Position numbers and translations under genes: made by a program. A stretch of DNA of 15,839 bases from JAFNGF01 sp964567045 (lineage in GTDB: Bacteria; Planctomycetota; Phycisphaerae; Sedimentisphaerales; Anaerobacaceae): the NCBI GenBank assembly GCA_964567045.1, contig CAZMLE010000084.1, positions 1-15,839 of the forward strand, read 5' to 3'. Every line of letters begins with the position of its first letter. Position 1 is the first letter of the stretch. Under the pieces are notes generated by a model. The model was not told the origin of the DNA. It searched no databases and saw only the letters and a program-made list of their open reading frames with translations. Positions 1 through 6,279 of the stretch are shown here, one piece after another.

Positions 1-306
1 CTCGGGCCGGGTTTCTTAGAAAGTGTTTATGAAGCAGCTATGGCAATTGAATTCAGTCTTCGTAATGTGCCATACGAACGTCAGAAAGCGATATCTGTGA
101 TGTATAAGGGAGAGAAAGCCAAGGATTTCATTTGTGATTTTCTGGTGGGTGAGAAAGTATTGGTCGAACTTAAGGCACTAAAAGCTATTACGGGAGTCGA
201 TGAAGCACAGATTCTGAACTATTTGAGGGCAACAAGTCTTGAAGTTGGATTGTTAATAAACTTTGGTGAGCAATCTTTAAAGTACAAAAGGTTTGTGCTT
301 CAATGA
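1..306 (+). CDS. GxxExxY protein (PDDEXK-like), 5' end outside window
   Basis: The frame is open from base 1 and the start lies upstream. The visible part begins L-G-P-G-F-L-E-S-V-Y, which is the GxxExxY signature, and continues for about 100 residues. Downstream come I-C-D-F-L-V and V-L-V-E-L-K-A, matching the D...ExK core of the PDDEXK nuclease-like fold, then EAQILNYL and VGLLINFG, both typical of this family. Family members are small orphan proteins, often in many copies per genome, and their biological role is not established. The first ATG in frame (base 40) lies inside the conserved domain and is not the true start. The stop is 7 bases before the first AACCAC-type repeat. In my recollection such proteins often sit beside these repeats and sometimes have N-termini read from them. 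Confidence 0.88.
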   Translation, partial: LGPGFLESVYEAAMAIEFSLRNVPYERQKAISVMYKGEKAKDFICDFLVGEKVLVELKALKAITGVDEAQILNYLRATSLEVGLLINFGEQSLKYKRFVLQ

Positions 307-313
307 AAAAAGC

Positions 314-341
314 AACCACGGATTTGCACGGATTAACACAA
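314..341 (+). repeat. AACCACGGAT-type dispersed repeat, left copy
   Basis: The stretch starts AACCACGGAT and continues with GCACGGATTAACACAA, so it is built from roughly 10-bp units of the form GGATTnnCAC. It lies between the GxxExxY stop and the start of the next gene. A reverse-complement copy lies at about 1230-1264 on the other side of that gene, and related units are found at 9124-9244. Reading it as protein gives the N-H-G-F-A-R-I-N-T string that extends the next gene's frame upstream. I treat that extension as not coding. Confidence 0.8.
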
Positions 342-367
342 ATTTTTTTCAATCACTGGTTACACTG

Positions 368-1240
368 ATGTGTAAACTAAATGAAAAGTTTAAAGAGTGG
401 AAAAAGTGGTACTCAGAGGACGATAATTCAGTCTGCGCACAAATTCGGGATATGTTATTGGATGCTGCTGTCTTCTATTCAATAAATGAGGCGAGAAAGT
501 ATGCAACAACTGACGCCCAAGGAAATCCAGAATTGAATAAGCTGGTTCATGGCCTGATTAATCGGAGCTTTCTAAAAACACAGACCTTATCGATTAGAAA
601 ATTATATGACGGACGGAAAGATGTAATCTCATTACGAAGGCTTATAAACGACATGAAAGAAAACAAGGCTTTCACAAGAGAAAATGTCTTTTCTGCTCTT
701 GAATTACCATACGATTATGAGGAAGCAGTAAATGAAGGACGTCGAACCAATAATTCAAAGATGAAAGAGGCCGGCTTTGCTTCTGGGTCCATTCATAAAA
801 ACATAGACTTGCTTGCTGGAACCGACTCATCAAAAAGAGAGCCAATCGACAGAATACAAGATAGTGTGCTAAACACGTTAAGTGAACGGTTGGATAAGTG
901 CAAACCGATTGTCAACTTTGTTAATAAAATCGTTGCTCATACAGCGACTGCAGAAAGTAGAGGAAAGGTCCCCGAGAAAGACCTAAAGATTTCTTTGGGG
1001 AAGATTCACACGGCCCACGACTGGATTGTCGAGATAGTTGTATATATAGGTCGGTACATACTCGATGAATCAACCGAATGGACTAATTTCTTGCCGAGCT
1101 GGGCGGGCAACAGTAAATTTGAGCATTTTGAAAAACGTTGGGTAAGACAAGAGGACATTACGAAACTTGAAGATTGCTGGAGCCGATATGAAAGACATAT
1201 CGAACATTTGTGCAAATGGTCGGAGAATAATAATCCGTGA
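368..1240 (+). CDS. Hypothetical protein, possibly HEPN/AbiU2-like
   Basis: The product is a largely alpha-helical soluble protein of 290 aa with no signal peptide or membrane segment. I do not recognise it with certainty. The segment at residues 60-95 (LVHGLINRSF, SIRKLYD, DVISLRRLI) and the segment N-K-I-V-A-H at 186-191 recall HEPN proteins of the AbiU2-like group, which are abortive-infection-associated putative RNases. The usual HEPN arginine five or six residues before the histidine is absent (V185, N186), so ribonuclease activity is doubtful. The frame is open back to an ATG at 293, but that stretch overlaps the GxxExxY gene and translates the repeat, so I prefer ATG 368. No clear Shine-Dalgarno sequence is visible. 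The last residues and stop (NNNP, TGA) are formed by the right-hand repeat. The gene is AT-richer than the LeuB gene after it, which suggests acquisition. Confidence 0.75.
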   Translation: MCKLNEKFKEWKKWYSEDDNSVCAQIRDMLLDAAVFYSINEARKYATTDAQGNPELNKLVHGLINRSFLKTQTLSIRKLYDGRKDVISLRRLINDMKENKAFTRENVFSALELPYDYEEAVNEGRRTNNSKMKEAGFASGSIHKNIDLLAGTDSSKREPIDRIQDSVLNTLSERLDKCKPIVNFVNKIVAHTATAESRGKVPEKDLKISLGKIHTAHDWIVEIVVYIGRYILDESTEWTNFLPSWAGNSKFEHFEKRWVRQEDITKLEDCWSRYERHIEHLCKWSENNNP

Positions 1241-1298
1241 AAATCCGCGTTAATCCGTGGTTCGAAATATTTTCTACCCTGATTTAATCCGTGGTTCG
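1230..1298 (-). repeat. AACCACGGAT-type repeat, right copy, inverted, partly duplicated
   Basis: Read on the minus strand this begins CGAACCACGGATTAA and continues with ACGCGG and TTTTCACGG units, matching the left copy at 314-341 in opposite orientation. A 15-bp string, TTAATCCGTGGTTCG, occurs exactly twice, at 1250-1264 and 1284-1298, 34 bp apart. The upstream part overlaps the last codons of the preceding gene. The two copies therefore bracket that gene as imperfect inverted repeats. No target-site duplication is evident by eye. Confidence 0.78.
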
Positions 1299-1326
1299 TT
1301 TGAAAATGCAGAAAGGGAAAAGTTAG

Positions 1327-2415
1327 ATGGCGAAGAGTTGCAAGATTGCGGTAGTTCCTGGCGACGGCACTGGGCCGGAAGTAATTGCTGAGGCTGTGAA
1401 GGTACTGAAGGCCGCGGCGGATAAGTACAAATTCAAAGTCGATTCGGCAACGTTCGATTTTGGTGCCGAAAGATACAAAAGGACGGGCGAAACCCTGCCC
1501 GATAGCGCTATTGAAGAGCTTGGCAAATTTGACGCAATCCTGCTCGGGGCGATCGGGCATCCGGATGTTCCGCCGGGGATTCTGGAAAAAGGGATACTGC
1601 TAAGACTTCGCTTTGAACTGGACCAGTACATAAATCTGCGTCCCGTCAAGCTGTATCCGGGCGTCGAGACGCCGATCAAGAACAAGGGGCCGGAGGATAT
1701 TGATTTCGTGGTTGTCCGCGAGAATACCGGCGACCTTTATACCGGCGTGGGCGGATTTTCAATGAAAGGAACGCCGAATGAAGTGGCAGTGCAGTCCGCA
1801 GTTTACAGCCGCTTTCAGGTTGACCGCTGCCTGAAATATGCTTTTGAATACGCCCGCAAGCACGGCAAAAAGGCTCGCGGCAAAGGCGAAAAAAACACCC
1901 TCGCACTTTGCGGCAAAACAAACGTGCTGACTTACATATACGATTTGTGGGAGCGGGCCTTTCACGAGATGGGCAAGGCCCAATATCCCGATGTCGCAAG
2001 GGAATATTACCACGTTGACGCCACCTGTATGTGGATGATCAAGAACCCCGAGTGGTTCGATGTAATTGTCACCGGCAATATGTTCGGCGACATCATTACC
2101 GACCTGGGCGCAATCATTCAGGGCGGTATGGGCATCGCAGCAGGGGCAAACATCAACCCGCAAGGCGTCAGTATGTTTGAGCCTATCGGCGGAAGCGCAC
2201 CGAAATATACCGGCAAGGGCGTAATCAATCCGCTGGCTGCCGTCTGCGCCGTGCAGATGATGCTCAGCACTCTGGGCCAGGAAAAAGCCGCCGATGCCGT
2301 AGAAAAGGCCGTGATGTTTGTGATCGCCAACAAGCTGAAGTCTTTGCAGGCAGGCAAAATGGGATACTCGACTAGCCAGGTCGGCGATCTCGTCGCAAGC
2401 AAAGTCGCGGAATAG
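1327..2415 (+). CDS. leuB: 3-isopropylmalate dehydrogenase-like beta-decarboxylating dehydrogenase
   Basis: This 362-aa protein belongs to the isocitrate/isopropylmalate dehydrogenase family, which oxidises and decarboxylates 2-hydroxy acids in the cytosol. LeuB acts in leucine synthesis. The start VVPGDGTGPEV is the family signature. The specificity segment LEKGILLRLRFELDQYINLRP is closest in my memory to actinobacterial-type LeuB, with isopropylmalate as the likeliest substrate. Catalytic features are present: Y in VRENTGDLYTG, K in GKTNVL, and aspartates in YHVDATCMW and GNMFGDIITD. The cofactor loop reads GGSAPKYTGKGVINP. The K-Y pair stands where NAD-dependent IPMDH usually has Asp-Ile, and it resembles NADP-dependent isocitrate dehydrogenase. 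The start codon follows an AAAGGGAAAAG stretch that may serve as a weak ribosome site. No leuA, leuC or leuD is adjacent. Tartrate or another malate-like substrate cannot be excluded. Confidence 0.87.
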   Translation: MAKSCKIAVVPGDGTGPEVIAEAVKVLKAAADKYKFKVDSATFDFGAERYKRTGETLPDSAIEELGKFDAILLGAIGHPDVPPGILEKGILLRLRFELDQYINLRPVKLYPGVETPIKNKGPEDIDFVVVRENTGDLYTGVGGFSMKGTPNEVAVQSAVYSRFQVDRCLKYAFEYARKHGKKARGKGEKNTLALCGKTNVLTYIYDLWERAFHEMGKAQYPDVAREYYHVDATCMWMIKNPEWFDVIVTGNMFGDIITDLGAIIQGGMGIAAGANINPQGVSMFEPIGGSAPKYTGKGVINPLAAVCAVQMMLSTLGQEKAADAVEKAVMFVIANKLKSLQAGKMGYSTSQVGDLVASKVAE

Positions 2416-2566
2416 ACGAAGAGATACACATCCCATGTGGCAGATCGTTTGTAGTGTGCCCAAACAAGTACCAGGGACCCAAAGAAGACCTCACGCCGTT
2501 GCTACGAACGAGGCGTCCAGGCTTGGCACTGGAAGCGACGGTTTTGCTTGAGATAGGACGTGAGCC

Positions 2567-3247
2567 TCATGGTGTCTGAGCGGTGGCCTTGTCGGTCTCA
2601 GCCTCTTGTATACGTGAGTCGGAGGAATCACCTCTGGACGAGAATCCAGCATGAAGGAAGCCTACGCTCAGGACGACGGTTACGATGCTACAGAGTGCGA
2701 AAGCAGCGACTTTGCGATGTTTCGCCTCGAGTCTTTTCCGTGCCTCAGCGATTTCTGCCTTGTGGCCAAGCAGAATCAACAGAGGGTTGGGTTCGTAGGA
2801 AGGCACCAACCGCCTGGCCCTCTGCTCAGATCTCTCCCTTCTCTCTCCCCATGCTACAAGCTCCTCATCAGTTGACCATGGTTCCCCAGGGGATCTCATT
2901 ATAGGGGACAAGTGCTTGTGTTTCTTCGTGGAAAAGGCGAAGTATCCACTCGAGAAGGCAGCGGCAAGGAATACCACCGAGACAATCAGGTATTTCCGGT
3001 GTATACGCATTCCCGCTCTGCTTTCCGTGTTTGAGGAATGCGTCGCTCGGTTATTAGGGACAGCCTGAATAGCCTGAATCGCATGTCTTCGTTCCGCTTC
3101 TTCCTTGATGATAGTTTGGATTTCTGGGGGGTATTCCTCTATGTCTTGATTAGCTGCTCTAAAAACCATATCGTCGTCTGGCTCCCGTCGCCACAGTCTT
3201 TTGACTTCTTCCAAATCATAGCGTTTTTTTTGAAAGCCTTGGGTCAT
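2567..3247 (-). CDS. Two-TM membrane protein sharing a module with the 4344-5738 protein
   Basis: The product has 226 aa and matches no named family that I recognise. Residues 1-80 are a charged cytosolic-type region including DLEEVKRLWRREPDD and EEYPPEIQTIIKEEAERR. Hydrophobic helices lie at about 86-105 (YLIVSVVFLAAAF) and 179-201. The loop between them (about 106-178) carries TDEELV, SEQRARRL, NPLLILL and ARKRLEAK. The same TM-loop-TM pattern, with DEELV, SERRAQRL, NPMLHL and KKRLEVK, recurs in the zinc-ribbon protein two genes upstream. About 21 of 50 loop positions are identical by hand alignment, so the two are paralogous in this part. Start ATG 3247 is preceded by AAAGG ten bases upstream, a modest ribosome site. 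The C-terminal tail is polar. It is the last gene of a same-strand block, 140 bp after the TPR lipoprotein. Its function is unknown; a membrane scaffold or sensor role is only a guess. Confidence 0.75.
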   Translation of the reverse strand: MTQGFQKKRYDLEEVKRLWRREPDDDMVFRAANQDIEEYPPEIQTIIKEEAERRHAIQAIQAVPNNRATHSSNTESRAGMRIHRKYLIVSVVFLAAAFSSGYFAFSTKKHKHLSPIMRSPGEPWSTDEELVAWGERRERSEQRARRLVPSYEPNPLLILLGHKAEIAEARKRLEAKHRKVAAFALCSIVTVVLSVGFLHAGFSSRGDSSDSRIQEAETDKATAQTP

Positions 3248-3387
3248 TTTTCATGTACCTTTTATTGAGTTCCGTTAGCAAATTCTAAATCATTAGAGTT
3301 GTTAAATCCGTTAGCTATTTCGGCAAAAGCCTCTTGTCCGACCAGATCGCATTCGCACTCTCTTGTTGAACATCGGTCGAATTTCTC

Positions 3388-4203
3388 CTACAAAGAATCG
3401 ATATGCTGCAGCGCTTGCCTTGCCCAATTGCCGCTTTCGCCGTTTGGATCGAGTCCCAATAGGCGCTGAGCTTCTTCCCGTGCCCGCCTCCGATCACCGG
3501 TCTCAACAAGGGCGATGACAAGATTACGTCGCGCGTTCAGGTGGTTCTCATCTTCTGCCAATGCCTTGCGGTAATAACTGATGGCATCCGCCTTTCTGTT
3601 GAGTGCTACGTATGCGTTCCCTATGTTGTAAAGGACAGGTGCCTTTGCCTCTATGCCCAAGTCGAGCGCCGTAGTGAATTGCTCAATGGCTTTTCTTGGC
3701 TGGTTCATCTGCGAATAGACATTTCCCAAAGCCATACGTACCGAACTCGACTTGGAGCAGTGTTTGATCCCTTCCTCCAAGTAAGCCGCTGCGGTCTGGG
3801 GATCCCGCTTGGCCAAGGCGTAATGAAGCGCTAGTGTGGTGTATGCCTCTGGCATTCGAGGATCAATTTTGAGTGCTGCTTCGATCTTCTCCATGCCCTG
3901 CTGGAAAAGATTCCTTTTAGTGAACAAATCCATTCCGAGGTCCTTCAGTTCCTTGGCTCTTGGGTCTATGTCTGGCGGGTCACGATTGGCGGCGGAGACA
4001 TCGAACGTGGTGTTGGCGACCTTGTCGACGAGTTCATCGAGATTCTTGTAGTCAGGAACGTTCGAGGTAGTCGTGTTGTCGCTCGCCGCTTGTTCAGACG
4101 AGCCCTCGTTCTTGGGACAGCCGGAGGCCAAAAAGACAATCACCAAAACGCCCGACAGGGACGCAGCATACTTCCACCTCTTCTTCGATTCGGGGGACGC
4201 CAT
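3388..4203 (-). CDS. TPR-repeat lipoprotein
   Basis: This 271-aa protein has a basic N-terminus (ESKKRWKYAAS), a hydrophobic stretch and a lipobox-like LASGC with Cys29, so it is probably a membrane-anchored lipoprotein outside the cytoplasm. Residues 30-80 form a polar linker. From about 84 to 254 there are about five tetratricopeptide repeats, for example PEAYTTLALHYAL, SSSVRMALGNVYSQMNQPRKAIEQFTTAL and APVLYNIGNAYVALNRKADAISYYRKAL. Such repeats are protein-binding superhelices and no catalytic domain is present. I chose ATG 4203 over ATG 4227 because AGGAG stands eight bases before it and the product then begins with a normal signal. The gene lies between two genes for membrane proteins with a common module, on the same strand, with about 140 bp on each side. 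It may organise an envelope complex with them (inference). Confidence 0.85.
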   Translation of the reverse strand: MASPESKKRWKYAASLSGVLVIVFLASGCPKNEGSSEQAASDNTTTSNVPDYKNLDELVDKVANTTFDVSAANRDPPDIDPRAKELKDLGMDLFTKRNLFQQGMEKIEAALKIDPRMPEAYTTLALHYALAKRDPQTAAAYLEEGIKHCSKSSSVRMALGNVYSQMNQPRKAIEQFTTALDLGIEAKAPVLYNIGNAYVALNRKADAISYYRKALAEDENHLNARRNLVIALVETGDRRRAREEAQRLLGLDPNGESGNWARQALQHIDSL

Positions 4204-4211
4204 ACTTGTAT

Positions 4212-4216
4212 CTCCT
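4212..4216 (-). promoter_or_regulatory. Ribosome binding site of TPR lipoprotein
   Basis: AGGAG on the minus strand stands 8 bases before ATG 4203. It decides against the upstream in-frame ATG at 4227. Confidence 0.75.
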
Positions 4217-4343
4217 GTGACTTCCACATTACGTCCTTACTCTATTGGTCGCGCGAGTGCTCCAAGGGGGCCGTCGACCAAACTGAAAGGGCAAACCATG
4301 AAAAAAAGCACCTGGCACCGTTTCACGCTTCGCACCGTCTTCC

Positions 4344-5738
4344 TCATGGTGTCCTCCGAGACAGAGTGATGGTCGAGGACCGCAATCGGAAGCCTTTTTG
4401 TCGCAGATGCAAGCGGATACCGATCAGAATCAGCGCGCCGGTGACAAGCCCCGAAATGCTCCACATAAGCACAATGGCGCCGTATGAGCTGAGTGGACTG
4501 AGGCATATATGTGTCACGGATAGCGGGGCCCCCACTTCAAAAACCAAAGAGACGATATGATACGTTAATCGGCCTAATGCGGTCCCAAACATCAAGCTCC
4601 ACAACGTTAGACCCCAGAGACGGACCGCTATGACAAGTCCGAGCATAAATAGGGTCTTATTCGCAAAGAACGAGCAGTTCAGGGAGAGGGAGCCGACAAG
4701 TTGGACACGAATACCTTCGCGTAATAGCACGGCGGCCATCAGAATCACGAGAATCCTACTAAGAACGCAGAACGCGCCGAATGCCGGGGGAAGAACCCAT
4801 TCATTCCGGATCAGATGGCTCAGTGCAAGAAATGCCGCTGATGTCAGGGTACCCAGGAACAAGGCTATGAGAAGGCTGTGCACGGATGGGAACTGGAGAT
4901 GCTCCCAGAAACCAAGGCCACGAACAAACAGAAAGGCCGACTCCGAGGCCAGCGTCCAGAACACGGAGTTCAAGAAAGTGGCGAGGAGCACGGCGAGAGC
5001 CGCGTAATAGTAGACACCGTAACATCGGCGGTTGAAGATCGCTGGATAGGTGTGGATTGGAAATGACTCAGGCTCCTCTGCGAGATCGTTGTGGGCCGTC
5101 AACGCGGAGAACAGGAAGGCTATGCCAAGAATGCCTGCCCATGCCGCAGAGCCAGACAGAATCCAAACCAGGATGCGTTTTACCTCCAACCTCTTTTTCG
5201 CCGCTGAAGCCTCCCCGTCGTATAGATGTAGCATGGGATTATAGTAGTCCGTCTTCCCGAGCAAACGCTGCGCCCTACGTTCACTTTCGTGCTGCCTACA
5301 TACCTCGAGAACCAACTCTTCATCGGACATCTCGCGGTTCCACATACGTGAGTAGTGTCGGCGCGTATGCGTTGCATAAGCCAAGCATCCTGTGACGAGA
5401 GCCATCAATAGGGCAAGGACCGCGATCGACAAAGGCTTTGTTTGCCGAGATTTAGACATATGAGCCGGAATTCCACTGATGACCGGGACTGCCACGGGAC
5501 AGGCCTTGTTTTCTACTGACACAGCAGGGCATTCCACATTCCCTTGATTGATTCGAACTTGGGGATGCTCGCCTAATTCTGCATGTGCGGAGTCCACAGG
5601 TGCGGGTACATCTGTTCGCGAATCGCTTATCCGTCCACCAGCGGGCATGTCGAAGGGGCTCTTGCAGTGGGGACAGCGCCCGTCGTCCATGATCAGAACA
5701 CCCTTGGTGCCGCATTTCGGACAGTCGTGCAGATACAC
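4344..5738 (-). CDS. Zinc-ribbon polytopic membrane protein, GTG start
   Basis: The frame is open back to 6002, but a GTG at 5738 preceded by GAGGAG at six bases is the convincing start, giving 464 aa. The protein opens with a zinc ribbon: CPKC at residues 6-9 and CPHC at 22-25. A polar, proline-rich linker runs to about 100. A two-TM module follows, with helices at about 103-122 and 189-211. Its loop carries DEELV, SERRAQRL, NPMLHL and KKRLEVK, matching the 2567-3247 protein. After about residue 245 come roughly five further hydrophobic segments (for example YYYAALAVLLATFLNSVFW, LLIALFLGTLTSAAFLAL, YGAIVLMWSISGLVTGALILIGI). The N-terminal ribbon is probably cytosolic. I know no named family with this architecture and do not assign a function. 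It is the first gene of the three-gene block. Confidence 0.78.
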   Translation of the reverse strand: MYLHDCPKCGTKGVLIMDDGRCPHCKSPFDMPAGGRISDSRTDVPAPVDSAHAELGEHPQVRINQGNVECPAVSVENKACPVAVPVISGIPAHMSKSRQTKPLSIAVLALLMALVTGCLAYATHTRRHYSRMWNREMSDEELVLEVCRQHESERRAQRLLGKTDYYNPMLHLYDGEASAAKKRLEVKRILVWILSGSAAWAGILGIAFLFSALTAHNDLAEEPESFPIHTYPAIFNRRCYGVYYYAALAVLLATFLNSVFWTLASESAFLFVRGLGFWEHLQFPSVHSLLIALFLGTLTSAAFLALSHLIRNEWVLPPAFGAFCVLSRILVILMAAVLLREGIRVQLVGSLSLNCSFFANKTLFMLGLVIAVRLWGLTLWSLMFGTALGRLTYHIVSLVFEVGAPLSVTHICLSPLSSYGAIVLMWSISGLVTGALILIGIRLHLRQKGFRLRSSTITLSRRTP

Positions 5739-5744
5739 TTGTTT

Positions 5745-5750
5745 CTCCTC
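5745..5750 (-). promoter_or_regulatory. Ribosome binding site deciding a GTG start
   Basis: GAGGAG on the minus strand is separated by AAACAA from GTG 5738. The 88 codons upstream in the same frame show no family features, and the zinc ribbon begins six codons after the GTG. Confidence 0.8.
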
Positions 5751-5753
5751 TGC

Positions 5754-6279
5754 CTTATTTGAATCGATACCCTGGCCGCGTCTGCCTGCCGACCGGCACA
5801 CGGAACAAAAAGCATAAAGCTTTCTTCGGAGATGTCTCATTGGGAAATGAAAGAGGCGTGACCTACTCACGCCCCATCCAAGGCACTGGCGTGCCCTCAC
5901 AGGAACGCTTTCGGGCACGCCCAGCTTGGGGCGTGCCTCGAAGCGCAGTGCTGTGATTCGAAATTGCCAGTTTCTGGATGGACAGCAGCCGAAGCTACGC
6001 AACTGTCATGTTTTGGAATCAATTATCTGTTTGTCTCAAATCCTCCCTCTTAATTTCCTCTTTCTAGCTCCACGCCCAAGTGGCGAGCGCCACAGAACCA
6101 CCAATCGTGAGCCATCCGTCTTTAGCATCTCTCAAAGCCACCGCGTTTCAATGATGATGTTACAATTATAGATGAGCTTAGTCAAGATGTCTATATGTAT
6201 TACTACGTATTTTTCGACTTTTTTTACATTATTCCTGTCAATACAGCCTGGGCAACCGGCCGGCACCTCCATTTGGGTC
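5754..6279. other. Non-coding stretch with short hairpins
   Basis: There is no credible gene between the zinc-ribbon protein start and the end of the phosphotransferase-like gene. It holds inverted repeats at 5882-5895, 5914-5937 and 6080-6093 built from related CACGCC/GGCGTG strings. After these comes an AT-rich part (about 6150-6240) with a run of seven T at 6222-6228. No hairpin directly precedes a T run, so I do not call a terminator. Confidence 0.55.
5882..5937. repeat. Pair of GGCACGCC-type hairpins
   Basis: GGCAC-TGGC-GTGCC occupies 5882-5895. GGCACGCCC at 5914-5922 pairs perfectly over nine bases with GGGCGTGCC at 5929-5937 across the loop AGCTTG. A related stem, GTGGC-GAGC-GCCAC, lies at 6080-6093. 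These sit upstream of the zinc-ribbon gene, about 145-200 bases before its GTG. They may be small dispersed palindromes of the REP type; copy number elsewhere cannot be seen here. Confidence 0.5.

Noticed and set aside
293..367. Upstream extension of the HEPN/AbiU2-like gene
   Set aside because: It overlaps the GxxExxY gene and translates the repeat.
1006..1560. 184-codon minus-strand frame
   Set aside because: It runs across two real plus-strand genes and the repeat and has no domain signature, so it is a shadow.
4300..4330. A run plus GCACCTGGCACC as a terminator or repeat
   Set aside because: The string is not self-complementary enough to form a stem; a similar CCTGGCACC at 14033-14036 and surroundings is too short to call a repeat.
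4630..5395. Several plus-strand frames opposite the zinc-ribbon protein
   Set aside because: Arg/Ser-rich shadow translations without family features.
5739..6002. 88-codon upstream extension of the zinc-ribbon protein frame
   Set aside because: It has no family features, covers the hairpin cluster, and a GAGGAG ribosome site directly precedes GTG 5738.
6222..6228. T run after the phosphotransferase-like gene as a terminator
   Set aside because: It is on the plus strand, opposite to the gene, and no stable stem directly precedes it.
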